This document shows, in pieces, positions 25,707 to 34,426 of a stretch of 64,000 bases of DNA. The stretch's first letter is position 1, and every line of letters begins with the position of its first letter. The position numbers and the translations under genes are program-made. The notes under the pieces were generated by a model, which saw nothing but the letters and a program-made list of their open reading frames with translations, was not told the DNA's origin and made no database searches. Source of the DNA: an uncultured Clostridia bacterium (GTDB lineage Bacteria; Bacillota; Clostridia; Christensenellales; Aristaeellaceae); the NCBI GenBank assembly GCA_934662505.1, contig CAKUKE010000001.1, positions 248,001 to 312,000 of the forward strand, read 5' to 3'.

Positions 25707-26842
25707 GGCACGCTCCTTTTCTTCCACAGCGCACGCGCGCCGAGGGATACGCCCATCATCAGCAGCGATAGCGCCCATGGCGCGGCGCGCCACGGAAAAA
25801 GGCGCACGAAAAACGCCTGTACGTCCACATCCAGCCATGCGGCGGGCGGCACGGCGGCGACGCACAGCAGCAGTTTCACCGGCGCGGACACACGCCGCCT
25901 GCCCCCAGTGAGGAGGATGGCGCTCCGGGACAGCGCGCAGGCGCAGGTCAGCAGAAAGAGAAAAAGCAGCGCGCACACATACAGGTTCCAGAAAAAGATG
26001 GAGGAGGAAAGGTGGGCGGGTAGCATCATCAGTACGCCCGGGGTGTCCGGCTCGCTCAGCAGAGGCTCGGGCAGCAGGTAGGCGTACATGCCCGCCATGA
26101 GCGTGCCAAAAAGCACTGCGCCCAGAAAAGGCAGAAATGCCTTCGCACCTTTTTCATTCCCCCGGCGCGCCGTCATGTCGCTGCCTGGCAGCAGGCAGGG
26201 AAGGCAGGCGGAGCCCAGACCACCGCACAGAAACAGCGCACCCCGCAGAATGGACGGCGCCCCGTGTCCCAGAAGCGGGAAAAGGTGCCCTGCATCGCCC
26301 TGCGGAAACAGGTTCAGCACGGATAAAAGCACTGCGCCCAGCATGGGGATAAAAGCCCAGCCGCCCAGCCGGGGCAGGACGAAGGGGTTGGTATTCCAGA
26401 GGGAGGCGAAGCATACCGCCGCGCCCATAACGGACAGCATGGGTCGGCTCAGCAGTGGGAGCAGGGTGGAAGCGACGGAGACGAACGCGCTCAGGGACAT
26501 CTGCGCGTCGATCAGCAGGGTCAGGGACAGCACGATCTCCGCCGTGCGGCCGACAGGCCGTCCCAATGCGCCGCACAGAGGGCTTTCGCCGGCGCGTCCG
26601 GCGTTTTTTGCAAGAAAGCGTGCGGCAAAGAAGAAGGCGGCCACGGGAAAAAGGGTGATGAGAATGCTCAGATACGTGGGTGTGGACACCTGAAAAAACA
26701 GGTGAAAGCACGCGCCCCAGCCGGTCTGCATGGCGACGGAAAGGGCGGAAAGCCGGTACTGATCCCTTCGGCAGGCCTGCCAGCGCTGGGACAGCTGACT
26801 TTCCCGGGAATGGACGGCGGTGCGGGTCTGCATGTCTGTCAC
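25703..26842 (-). CDS. gerAB: GerAB-type spore germination permease-like protein
   Basis: B subunit of the germinant receptor, an APC-superfamily membrane protein thought to bind the germinant. Around ten hydrophobic segments span 379 residues, starting near residue 30 (LSALSVAMQTGWGACFHLFF). The start is GTG at 26842, nine bases after GGAGG; an ATG at 26833 is an alternative. It sits three bases after gerAA and overlaps gerAC, so all three subunits should be made together. Confidence 0.9.
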   Translation of the reverse strand: MTDMQTRTAVHSRESQLSQRWQACRRDQYRLSALSVAMQTGWGACFHLFFQVSTPTYLSILITLFPVAAFFFAARFLAKNAGRAGESPLCGALGRPVGRTAEIVLSLTLLIDAQMSLSAFVSVASTLLPLLSRPMLSVMGAAVCFASLWNTNPFVLPRLGGWAFIPMLGAVLLSVLNLFPQGDAGHLFPLLGHGAPSILRGALFLCGGLGSACLPCLLPGSDMTARRGNEKGAKAFLPFLGAVLFGTLMAGMYAYLLPEPLLSEPDTPGVLMMLPAHLSSSIFFWNLYVCALLFLFLLTCACALSRSAILLTGGRRRVSAPVKLLLCVAAVPPAAWLDVDVQAFFVRLFPWRAAPWALSLLMMGVSLGARALWKKRSVP

Positions 26843-26845
26843 GGT

Positions 26846-28351
26846 TCATTTCCTCCTTCCGTGCTGCGCCCATGCGCGCATGGAGCCGTCCACCCTGCGC
26901 ATGTGCCGGGGGCTGGCCAGCGCGCCCCGCAGACGCTGCCGCCAGATGGGCAGGCGCAGGACGGTGTCCGGGTTGGCGGGACGCACGGGCGACACGGGCA
27001 GCGCGGCGGGGTAGCCGAGGCTTTGCAGTCCGCAGGCCTGCACCGCCAGAAAAAACAGACCGCCGATCAGCCCGACCAACCCCATCAGCCCGGCGAGAAT
27101 CAGAAGAAACAACTGGGCGATCAGAAGGGACAGCGTCAGGGCATAATTGGGCGCGGTATAGCAGCCCAGTCCGCTCAGCGCTACCACCACGATGACCAAC
27201 GGACTGACCAGATCCGCCGTAATGGCGGCCTGACCCAGAATGAGGCCGCTGACGATGGACACGCCGCTGCCCAAAATGCCGGGGACGCGGGCAGAGGCCT
27301 CGTTGATCAGGTTGAACACCAGCATCATCAGCACCATGGAAAAAAACAGGGACAGGGGCACCCGGCTTTGCCCCTCCAGCACGGAGGTCATCAGCGACAC
27401 GGGCATCCCCTCAATGTGAAACAGGGAAAGGGCGATGTACAGTGCGGGCAGGGTCAGGGACAAAAGCATGCCGGCCAGCCGTATCAGCCGCAGGAAGGAA
27501 CCATACTGCCAGCGCAGGGAGGTGTCGTCCGGGGAATGGTACTGATGGGTCAGGGTGCAGGGCATGACCAGCGCGTAGGGCGCGTTTTCCATCAGCAGGA
27601 TCAGCTGCCCCTCCACAAGAAAGCTGCACGCCCGGTCGGGACGCTCGGTAGTGAGCGCCTGAGGGAGGAGCGCAAAGGGCTGATCCTCCAGCAGCTGCTC
27701 CAGCACGCCCATGTCCGCCACGTAATCCGTCCGGCATAGACGCAGACGGCGGCGCATTTCCGCCACCGTCTCCGCGGGCGCGGCGGAGGCAAGGAAAACA
27801 AGCGCCATTTTCTTGGGGATACGGTCGCCGACGGTCAGGGTCTCACAGATCAGTTCGGGGGTATGCATCATGCGCCGAAGCAGCACCAGATTGTCCTTGA
27901 GGGATTCGTTAAAGCCTTCGTGTGAACCGGTCAGCACCGTTTCGCCGGTCGGCTGCCCCAGCGGGCGGTGAGTAAACCCCTTCACGTCAAAAAGCAGGGC
28001 GCCCTCCATCCCGGGGCACAGGAGCGCCGCGTCCCCACTGAACACGCTGTCCAGCACCTGCTCTGCATGCATGGTATGGTTGACGGCCTCCACGGGCAGC
28101 ACGGTGTTTTGCAGGTGATCCGCCATGTCCGCGTCCTCCGGCGGCGGAGCCGCGCGCTGACAGGGAAAAATGACGCAGCGGGCAATGACCGCGCCGTCGG
28201 CCATTCCATCCAGATAGATCACCATTCCCTCCCGTCCCGCGACCGTCAGCGGCCGGAAATGTACGTCCTCGTTTTCATCGGCGCGGGTCAGGGCGCGGAG
28301 CAATTGCACCTTTTGGGCATAATCGCAGGTCAGAGGCGGCGTGCAGGCCAT
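26846..28351 (-). CDS. gerAA: GerAA-type spore germination protein
   Basis: A subunit of the germinant receptor, which forms the membrane channel core. The N-terminal ~280 residues are soluble, including DVKGFTHRPLGQPTGETVLTG-like sequence and the family block SHEGFNESLKDNLVLLRRMM. The C-terminal half has five or six membrane helices with ARVPGILGSGVSIVSGLILG and a basic tail. The ATG at 28351 follows GAGGTG by six bases and gives 501 residues, standard for the family; earlier in-frame codons run into the upstream terminator. First gene of gerAA-AB-AC. Confidence 0.94.
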   Translation of the reverse strand: MACTPPLTCDYAQKVQLLRALTRADENEDVHFRPLTVAGREGMVIYLDGMADGAVIARCVIFPCQRAAPPPEDADMADHLQNTVLPVEAVNHTMHAEQVLDSVFSGDAALLCPGMEGALLFDVKGFTHRPLGQPTGETVLTGSHEGFNESLKDNLVLLRRMMHTPELICETLTVGDRIPKKMALVFLASAAPAETVAEMRRRLRLCRTDYVADMGVLEQLLEDQPFALLPQALTTERPDRACSFLVEGQLILLMENAPYALVMPCTLTHQYHSPDDTSLRWQYGSFLRLIRLAGMLLSLTLPALYIALSLFHIEGMPVSLMTSVLEGQSRVPLSLFFSMVLMMLVFNLINEASARVPGILGSGVSIVSGLILGQAAITADLVSPLVIVVVALSGLGCYTAPNYALTLSLLIAQLFLLILAGLMGLVGLIGGLFFLAVQACGLQSLGYPAALPVSPVRPANPDTVLRLPIWRQRLRGALASPRHMRRVDGSMRAWAQHGRRK

Positions 28352-28388
28352 GGGAGACACCTCGTTTTTTCCAGAATATGAACGTTCA

Positions 28389-28418
28389 GAGTATGCGGAA
28401 AAAACGCCTGCGATATAC
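28389..28418 (-). promoter_or_regulatory. Candidate sigma-G promoter for the gerA operon
   Basis: On the minus strand GTATA (28414-28418) and CATACTC (28389-28395) are 18 bases apart, close to the sigma-G consensus (GnATR, spacer, CATnnTA; last base deviates). It lies about 38 bases ahead of gerAA, right after the terminator of the preceding genes. gerA operons are sigma-G dependent in Bacillus. Confidence 0.5.
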
Positions 28419-28447
28419 AAAAAAACAGCCGGCCGGCGGCCGGCTGT
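28419..28447 (-). terminator. Terminator upstream of the gerA operon
   Basis: Ten-base GC-rich stem (28438-28447 with 28425-28434) followed on the minus strand by seven T. It ends the transcript of the two small genes at 28543-29395 and insulates gerAA. Confidence 0.9.
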
Positions 28448-28542
28448 CAGACGGATCTCGATGCTGATCTGTCCAGTATGGGGGACTGTGAAAAGCGGAC
28501 GACCGCTCATGTGCGGGCGGGCAGTCCGGGGAAGCAAAAGGG

Positions 28543-28905
28543 TCAGGGGCAGATTACGATCTCGGTTTCCGGCAGCAGAATCTGCAGCTTTTGAAAAATG
28601 CCCGTCCGGTCGGTGCCGAGAAGCAGCATGCAGGCGGATTCCCGCCGGGCGTAGTCCGCAATGACTGCGGGCACGTCGGCGCCGCTGAGAATGTTCATTT
28701 CCGCATCCGCTTCGTGCGCCAGAGAAAACAGATAGTTCAGCGCCTCCGCAGCATCCGGGTTGCCCAGCATGGACTTGCCGTCGCCCACGTGTATCACGTG
28801 CAGCGGGGTGTGCAGACGCGCGGCCTCCTCACGACCGCGGTCGATCAGCCGGGCGCATTCCCGCTGACGGGTCACGCATACCAGTACACAGCCTTTTTCG
28901 GACAT
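28543..28905 (-). CDS. Universal-stress-protein-like domain protein
   Basis: A 120-residue cytoplasmic protein with a Usp/KdpD-like alpha-beta fold. The N-terminus CVLVCVTRQRECARLIDRG and the block ARLHTPLHVIHVGD match Usp domains found in KdpD kinases; the end ACMLLLGTDRTGIFQKL resembles the usual nucleotide-loop region but lacks the full G-x2-G-x9-GS motif. Function unknown. It follows a small membrane-protein gene by 25 bases and precedes a terminator, so the two appear to form a short operon between spoIVA and gerAA. Confidence 0.7.
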   Translation of the reverse strand: MSEKGCVLVCVTRQRECARLIDRGREEAARLHTPLHVIHVGDGKSMLGNPDAAEALNYLFSLAHEADAEMNILSGADVPAVIADYARRESACMLLLGTDRTGIFQKLQILLPETEIVICP

Positions 28906-28930
28906 GACGGCTCCTTTTTTACAGCATTGT

Positions 28931-29395
28931 TCAGGCTGCCTCCCACGCGCCCACCTGCTTATCGTGGGCGGTCAGGGTCAGTTTGTCCCCTGCATGCCAG
29001 TCAGGCCTGGGGAGGTTGGCGTCATAGTAGAACAGACGGTCGTCCTTGTCGTCCGCCGGGTCGCCCACGCTGATCAGCAGGGGATAAAAGGAGACCCCTT
29101 CCCGCAGGACGGGGGTGTCCTCCATGCGCTTGAAGACGCCCTGCGTGACATGGGTGCGGCCGTAGAGGACGCTGCCGATGTGCCGGCCGTAGGCGATGAC
29201 CGGGTACAGCAGAAGCCCGTAGCAGAAGATGAGACCGCTGCCCAGCACGATGGTCAGCACAATGGTCAGCAGCTTGATGCGGACAAAAAACGACCACACA
29301 ACGGCTGCCAGCATGAAAAGCGCGGGAACGCCCACGGCACACAGACGTTTTTTCAGTTGAAGACGGTTGGCCTGATAATCCTGATCCGTATACAT
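28931..29395 (-). CDS. Small membrane protein, function unknown
   Basis: A 154-residue protein with two hydrophobic segments (about residues 22-40 and 43-65) and a C-terminal soluble domain of about 85 residues. The beta-like tail (REGVSFYPLLISVGDP, ending HDKQVGAWEA) has the look of a small globular domain. The start at 29395 follows AAAGGAG. It is coupled to the Usp-like gene downstream. I do not recognise the family. Confidence 0.6.
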   Translation of the reverse strand: MYTDQDYQANRLQLKKRLCAVGVPALFMLAAVVWSFFVRIKLLTIVLTIVLGSGLIFCYGLLLYPVIAYGRHIGSVLYGRTHVTQGVFKRMEDTPVLREGVSFYPLLISVGDPADDKDDRLFYYDANLPRPDWHAGDKLTLTAHDKQVGAWEAA

Positions 29396-29431
29396 AAAAG
29401 GCGCTCCTTTGATCCACAAATTCACACCCTT

Positions 29432-29460
29432 ATCATACCGCAAAACGGCAGGAATGTACA
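29432..29460 (-). promoter_or_regulatory. Promoter for the membrane protein and Usp-like genes
   Basis: Minus strand: TGTACA (29455-29460), a 17-base spacer, TATGAT (29432-29437), about 37 bases ahead of the start codon at 29395. Confidence 0.55.
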
Positions 29461-29500
29461 GTGCAAAAAGATGGCGTGAATGTGACAGCGCCCCCTCCGC

Positions 29501-29522
29501 CCCCGCCGGACGTCCGGCGGGG
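29501..29522. repeat. Perfect 22-base GC palindrome after spoIVA
   Basis: CCCCGCCGGAC and its exact complement form an 11-pair stem with no loop bases of its own, 13 bases past the spoIVA stop. No T run follows on either side, so if it terminates spoIVA transcripts it does so without the usual U tract; it may instead stabilise the mRNA 3' end. Confidence 0.55.
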
Positions 29523-29534
29523 CGGGCGGGAACG

Positions 29535-31070
29535 TCACAGCAGGATGCACACAATGCCTCCTTCGCCCTCGTTGAGCATGCGGGAAAGGGCGGTCTGCAC
29601 CTTTTCCTGCGTGTCGGCGGGCAGACGGTTCATTTTGCTCTGCAGGCTTTCCTGCACCAGCTCCTTGAGGGATTTGCCGAAGAAGTTGGTGCTCCAGAGC
29701 AATTGCGGATCCTGACGGTACTGGGCCTGCAGATACTGGACAAATTCCTGACTCTGGGCCTCGCCGCCCAGAACGGGGGTGATTTCCGTTTCCACCTCGG
29801 AACGCACCAGGTGCAGGGCGGGCGCGCTGGCGTGCAGACGCACCCCGTAGCGGGTTCCCTGCCGGGCCAGTTCCGGCTCGTCCAGCGCGATCTCCTCCAT
29901 GGAGGGCAGCACCAGCCCGTATCCCGTCTGGCTGACCGCCCGCAGTGCGCCGGCCATACGGTCGTATTCCCGTTTTGCGGTCATGAGGGATTTGAGCAGA
30001 GACAAAAGCTGGGCGTCGCCGGTGATCTCCGCGCCGCACTGTTCGCTGAGCACCTGATTGAACAGCCCATCGGCGGCAGGCAGGGTAAAGGACACCGTGC
30101 CTTCGCCGGGCAGCGTCATTTCATTCTGCGGTGTTTTAAGGTAAGGGGAGGCGGCGAAGGCGGCGGCGGCCTTATCCTTGTCCCGGAGGGTGTGCAGACG
30201 GCCGGAGAGGGCGCGCAGCAGGGTCATCACGTGCTGCACCAGCCAGTGATCCTCGTCCAGCGCATCCACCCAGGCGGGCAGGTCAAAGTGAACCTCGCGG
30301 AGGGGGAAGGACAGGAGCATGTTGGCCAGCAGCGCCTGCGTATCTGCGCCGCTCATGTCCCGGGCGGACAAAAGGGTGACGGGGGCGTCGTACTTTTCCG
30401 TCAATTCCGCCTGCAGCGCCTGCGCCTCGGCGCTTTCGGGACGGGCGGAATTGAGCACCAGCGAGAAGGGCTTGCCCGAAGCCTTCATCTCCCGGACGGA
30501 TTCTTCCTCGGCGGCGACGTAGTTCTGTCTTGGAATGTCGGCGACGGTGCCGTCGCAGGTGACGATGAGTCCCAGTGTGGCGTGATCCTGCATGACCTTG
30601 CGGGTGCCCAGCCGCGCCGCCTCCTCAAAGGGAATGTCCGCGTCCGACCAGGGGGTGGACACCATGCGCGCATCCTCGCCCGCCATGGCGCCCGGCACCA
30701 TGAACCCGACGCTGTCCACCAGCCGCACCCGTGCGGACAATTGTCCGTCCAGATCGATATCCGCAGCCCCTTCGCCGGGAATGAACTTGGGCTGGGTGGT
30801 CATGACGCTGCGGCCGGAGGCAGACTGGGGCATTTCGTCCTGCGCCCGGTCCCTGCGGGGGCCGGGCGGCATCAGCGGCAGCACGGTTTTCTCCATCAGC
30901 GCCTTGATCAGCGTGCTTTTGCCGGTGCGCACGGGTCCTACCACCCCGATGTAAATATCGCCCTGGGTGCGTCCCGCAATGTCACGGTACAGCGAATAGC
31001 CGCTTTTTTCTTTTTCAGCGCCGTCCTCCGGCGCCAGCGCCCGCTCCCGGGCGGGAAGCATTTCGCTCAT
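29535..31070 (-). CDS. spoIVA: Stage IV sporulation protein A, spore coat basement ATPase
   Basis: Mother-cell ATPase that polymerises on the forespore surface as the base of the coat. Walker A GPVRTGKS is at residues 45-52, then SVMTTQPKFIPGEGAADIDL, LVDSVGFMVPGA and a TFPLREVHFDLPAW-like region (here FPLREVHFDLPAWVDAL). The C-terminus ends GGIVCILL, the conserved membrane-targeting tail. At 511 residues it carries about 20 extra N-terminal residues, rich in Glu, Ala and Lys, compared with the 492-residue Bacillus protein. A sigma-E-like promoter lies just upstream. Confidence 0.96.
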   Translation of the reverse strand: MSEMLPARERALAPEDGAEKEKSGYSLYRDIAGRTQGDIYIGVVGPVRTGKSTLIKALMEKTVLPLMPPGPRRDRAQDEMPQSASGRSVMTTQPKFIPGEGAADIDLDGQLSARVRLVDSVGFMVPGAMAGEDARMVSTPWSDADIPFEEAARLGTRKVMQDHATLGLIVTCDGTVADIPRQNYVAAEEESVREMKASGKPFSLVLNSARPESAEAQALQAELTEKYDAPVTLLSARDMSGADTQALLANMLLSFPLREVHFDLPAWVDALDEDHWLVQHVMTLLRALSGRLHTLRDKDKAAAAFAASPYLKTPQNEMTLPGEGTVSFTLPAADGLFNQVLSEQCGAEITGDAQLLSLLKSLMTAKREYDRMAGALRAVSQTGYGLVLPSMEEIALDEPELARQGTRYGVRLHASAPALHLVRSEVETEITPVLGGEAQSQEFVQYLQAQYRQDPQLLWSTNFFGKSLKELVQESLQSKMNRLPADTQEKVQTALSRMLNEGEGGIVCILL

Positions 31071-31102
31071 TTTTCTTCCTCCTTCACGTTCTCCGTCACG
31101 GG

Positions 31103-31130
31103 AATGTATGCCCTGCCGGCGGCGAATATG
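31103..31130 (-). promoter_or_regulatory. Candidate sigma-E promoter for spoIVA
   Basis: Minus strand: CATATT (31125-31130), 14 bases, then CATACATT (31103-31110), which matches the mother-cell sigma-E -10 consensus CATACAnT fully. It lies about 33 bases before the start codon. spoIVA is a classical sigma-E gene in Bacillus subtilis. Confidence 0.75.
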
Positions 31131-31172
31131 TGAAGAAAACGTAAAAATACGGCGCGGGAAGAAATTGTGACT

Positions 31173-31200
31173 TTATTGTTGCGAAAAAATATGATATAAT
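31173..31200 (+). promoter_or_regulatory. Promoter for the CotH-domain gene
   Basis: TTATTG (31173-31178), a 16-base spacer and TATAAT (31195-31200), about 50 bases before the start codon. It is a vegetative-type promoter, unlike the sporulation promoter facing the other way. Confidence 0.7.
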
Positions 31201-31251
31201 GACCGGGCGGATCGTTTACGGAGCGGTCTGCACAGGTGAAAGGAGAACAAA

Positions 31252-34200
31252 ATGGCGAGAAACAGGCAAGGCGGGCCTCAATATAAAAAAGATAATCGCA
31301 TGGCGTGGCTGGTCGCGTTCTGCGTGGTGCTGGGGGCGCTGGTGCTTCTGATGCCCAAATCGCCCGTGGTGGTGGCGGTAAACGCCGGCGCTTCGGACGA
31401 CGGCGGGACGGCGGGCACGGGCGGATATAAAGGACTGCGTATTACGGAGGTCATGTCCGACAATGCCAGCGCGCTCCCGGACGAAGAAGGACGGTTCAGC
31501 GATTTTCTGGAGTTGACCAATACCACTGAAAATGCGATCAATCTGAAAAATGTGGGGTTGTCCAACCGGTCGGATCGCATCAGCTTTCTTTTTCCTGAAA
31601 TGACGCTGGCGCCCGGGGAGCGGGTGGTCGTGTTCTGCGACAAGACCAATCAGAACGACCCTGCCGGACCGCTGCACGCCAAGTTCAAGATTTCCTCTTA
31701 CGGCGAAGTGCTTTTCGTGTTTGATCCGAACGGCGTGGCGGTGGATCAGGTGACCGTGCCGACGCTGAATGTCAACGAGAGCTACGCGCTGGGCGAGGAC
31801 GGCGCGTTTTTCAAGACCGACGAGTATTCGCCCGGCTATGAAAACACCCACGAGGGCTACATGGCCTACATGAGCAGCTACACTGTGGAGCCGGGCACGC
31901 TGATGCTCAATGAGATCATGGCGGCGCCCCGTTCCGGCATCCGGGACGAGGACGGCGAATTGTCCGACTGGGTGGAACTGTATAACAGCGGCGATACCCC
32001 GATCAACCTCAAGGGGCTGGCGCTGAGCGACGACGACAAAAAGCCCGTCAAGTGGGTGTTCCCGGAAAATGCGGTCATTCCCGCCCACGGGTATTACCTT
32101 GTGTTCTGCTCGGGGAAGGACAAGGTGGAGCAGTCCACCCTGTACCCCCACACGAATTTTTCCATCAGCGCGGAGCATGAGACCATCGTCCTGTCCACGG
32201 TGGCGGGGGTGCTGGTGGATCGGGTGACCATTGACAATCTGGGCAAGGACATGTCCTATGGACGGGATCCTTCCTCTCTGGCATGGCAGGTGTACACGCT
32301 GGCGACGCCCGGCGCGGCCAACAACCAGACGGGTGCCAACCGTGCCGACGAATACCTGCGGTCGTCCAACGCGACGGGCGTGTTCATTTCCGAGGTGATG
32401 TCCTCCGCAGATCAGGTGACGGCCATTGCGGGGGAAAAGGCCGGCGACTGGGTGGAAATATACAACAGCTCCACCCAGTCCTGGGACATGTCCGGCTGGG
32501 GTCTTTCCGACAATATCGGCTGGCCGCGGAAATGGACCTTTCCGCAGGGAACCGTCATTTACCCAGGCGAGTATAAGGTGATCCTGCTGGACAAATCCGA
32601 AAATCCCGGCAGCAACGGCGCCCGGCTGCACGCCTCTTTTTCCCTCAAGCGCACGGGGGGCGAGATCATGACCCTGTCGGACGCGGCGGGACGGGTGCTG
32701 GACAGATTGTATCTGCCGGAAATCCCCGGCGATACGTCCTACGGAAGAACGCTGGGAGCCGGCGGTTTTTTTTATTATGATACACCCACGCCGGGCGCGG
32801 CCAACGGCACGGGCTTTTACGGCTTTGCGCAGAAGCCCGCCTTTTCGCTGCCGGGCGGCCTGTATGAGGGAATCATCACGGTGGAAATGACCGCGCCGGA
32901 GGGGACGCACATCCGCTATACAACGGACGGCAGCATCCCTACCGCGCTGAACGGTCAGGAATACACCGAGCCCTTTACCGTGTCCACCACAAAGGTCATC
33001 CGCGCCCGCGCCTTCCGGGACGGGCTGCAGCCGTCGGAAACCGTGACCGCCAGTTACATTATGAACACCTATCACAGTCTGGACGTGGTGTCGCTGGTGA
33101 TCGACCCGGATGAGCTGTGGAATGAGGAGACCGGCCTGCTCACCGTAGGCAAGGATGCGGTGTGTGAAAAGATTCCCTACAAAAACACGGTGTATCGCAA
33201 GTTCGGCAAGGTGAACCGTCCTGCATATGTGGAAATGATGGTTCAGGAAACGGGAAAGACGGTCATTTCACAGGGGATCAAGCTGGATCTGATGGGCGAC
33301 TATTCACTGGATATGCCGCAGAAATCCATGAAGATACGCGCCAATGCTGCCACGGGGAGCAAATACTTCGACTACCCCCTCTTTGAAGACAGACCCTACA
33401 CGTATTACAAGTCCTTCACCCTGCGCAACAGTGGCAACGACTGCGTATGGACTCGGGTGGTGGACGGGGTGCAGAGCCGCCTGATCGACAAATACATCGA
33501 TACGGACATCATTACGCTGGCGTGGAAACCCGTGGCGGTGTATATCAACGGCGTGTACTGGGGTCATTACAACATGCGGGAGCGGAAGGACGCCTACTGC
33601 ATCGCCCAGCACGAGGGGCTTTCCATGGAGGAGGCGGAGAACATCACCATCCTCCGGGCGGGCTCCAAGGAAGTGCAGGGCACCAACGACGCCTACCTTG
33701 CCATGCGGGACAAGATCAAGAACGGCTCGCCCAACACCAATCAGGCGGACAGAACCTATCTGGATGAAAACGTCGATGTAAACAGCTATCTGGACTGGTT
33801 CGCCATCAAAATGTTCTTCGGCGACAGCGACCCCGGCAACATCATGTTCTACCGGGTGCCGGACGGCAAATGGAAGTGTCTGATCTTCGATATGGACTAC
33901 GGTCTGTTCAATTCCGGCTTTGACAGCCCCACCTCCTATCTTAAGGATACGGGCATGGGTCTGCAGAAGATCAACAACGTCATCTTCCGCAAAATTCTGG
34001 AAGTGGACGAGTACAGAGACCTGTTTCTGACCAAGCTGGGGCTGATTTACCAGACGGTGACGACCGAGGTGATGCAGCAGGAGCTGGACGAATGCGTGGC
34101 ATGGATCGAAAGCGAAATGCCCATTCACTTTGAACGCTGGGCGGAGTACAACGATAAAAAGATCAACGTGGATTCGCCCCTGACGGCCGACGGCGCCATG

Positions 34201-34356
34201 CGCTACTGGCGGGAGCGCGTGCGCCGCCTGCGGGAAGAAACCATGGTGATGCGTCCCTACCGTCTCTACGGCTTTGTGCAGGACAGGTTCGGGCTGACCG
34301 ATGAGGAAATGGTCTACTATTTCGGCGGTTCCCGTCCCCAGAAGCCGGAGCTGTAA
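31252..34356 (+). CDS. Membrane-anchored lamin-tail and CotH-kinase domain protein
   Basis: Large extracytoplasmic protein of 1034 residues. A single signal-anchor lies at about residues 17-35. Three lamin-tail-like domains follow (about 61-193, 215-351 and 376-513), each starting with a variant of LRITEVMSDN and ending near TPGAAN. Then comes a chitobiase C-terminal-like Ig domain (about 529-602, HIRYTTDGSIPT) and a CotH-type kinase domain (about 608-990) with INGVYWGHYNMRERKD and IFDMDYGL, the likely metal-binding DxD. CotH proteins are known as secreted protein kinases of spore coats. It precedes DUF4956 and VTC genes on the same strand, a recurrent clostridial grouping whose joint role is unknown. 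Confidence 0.88.
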   Translation: MARNRQGGPQYKKDNRMAWLVAFCVVLGALVLLMPKSPVVVAVNAGASDDGGTAGTGGYKGLRITEVMSDNASALPDEEGRFSDFLELTNTTENAINLKNVGLSNRSDRISFLFPEMTLAPGERVVVFCDKTNQNDPAGPLHAKFKISSYGEVLFVFDPNGVAVDQVTVPTLNVNESYALGEDGAFFKTDEYSPGYENTHEGYMAYMSSYTVEPGTLMLNEIMAAPRSGIRDEDGELSDWVELYNSGDTPINLKGLALSDDDKKPVKWVFPENAVIPAHGYYLVFCSGKDKVEQSTLYPHTNFSISAEHETIVLSTVAGVLVDRVTIDNLGKDMSYGRDPSSLAWQVYTLATPGAANNQTGANRADEYLRSSNATGVFISEVMSSADQVTAIAGEKAGDWVEIYNSSTQSWDMSGWGLSDNIGWPRKWTFPQGTVIYPGEYKVILLDKSENPGSNGARLHASFSLKRTGGEIMTLSDAAGRVLDRLYLPEIPGDTSYGRTLGAGGFFYYDTPTPGAANGTGFYGFAQKPAFSLPGGLYEGIITVEMTAPEGTHIRYTTDGSIPTALNGQEYTEPFTVSTTKVIRARAFRDGLQPSETVTASYIMNTYHSLDVVSLVIDPDELWNEETGLLTVGKDAVCEKIPYKNTVYRKFGKVNRPAYVEMMVQETGKTVISQGIKLDLMGDYSLDMPQKSMKIRANAATGSKYFDYPLFEDRPYTYYKSFTLRNSGNDCVWTRVVDGVQSRLIDKYIDTDIITLAWKPVAVYINGVYWGHYNMRERKDAYCIAQHEGLSMEEAENITILRAGSKEVQGTNDAYLAMRDKIKNGSPNTNQADRTYLDENVDVNSYLDWFAIKMFFGDSDPGNIMFYRVPDGKWKCLIFDMDYGLFNSGFDSPTSYLKDTGMGLQKINNVIFRKILEVDEYRDLFLTKLGLIYQTVTTEVMQQELDECVAWIESEMPIHFERWAEYNDKKINVDSPLTADGAMRYWRERVRRLREETMVMRPYRLYGFVQDRFGLTDEEMVYYFGGSRPQKPEL

Positions 34357-34360
34357 GGAA

Positions 34361-34387
34361 TTGACGAAAAAAGGAAAAGGGTATACT
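34361..34387 (+). promoter_or_regulatory. Possible promoter for DUF4956-VTC
   Basis: TTGACG at 34361-34366 and TATACT at 34382-34387 with a short 15-base spacer; an overlapping TATAAT at 34387-34392 would give 20. Spacing is not ideal, so read-through from the CotH gene may also drive these genes. Confidence 0.45.
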
Positions 34388-34426
34388 ATAATAATCAGTA
34401 CATGAACAGGAAGGGGTTATTCCGAC

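Noticed and set aside
29501..29522. The perfect GC palindrome considered as an attachment site or origin element
   Set aside because: It is a single copy immediately after spoIVA, with no recombinase or replication gene near; an mRNA 3' hairpin is simpler.
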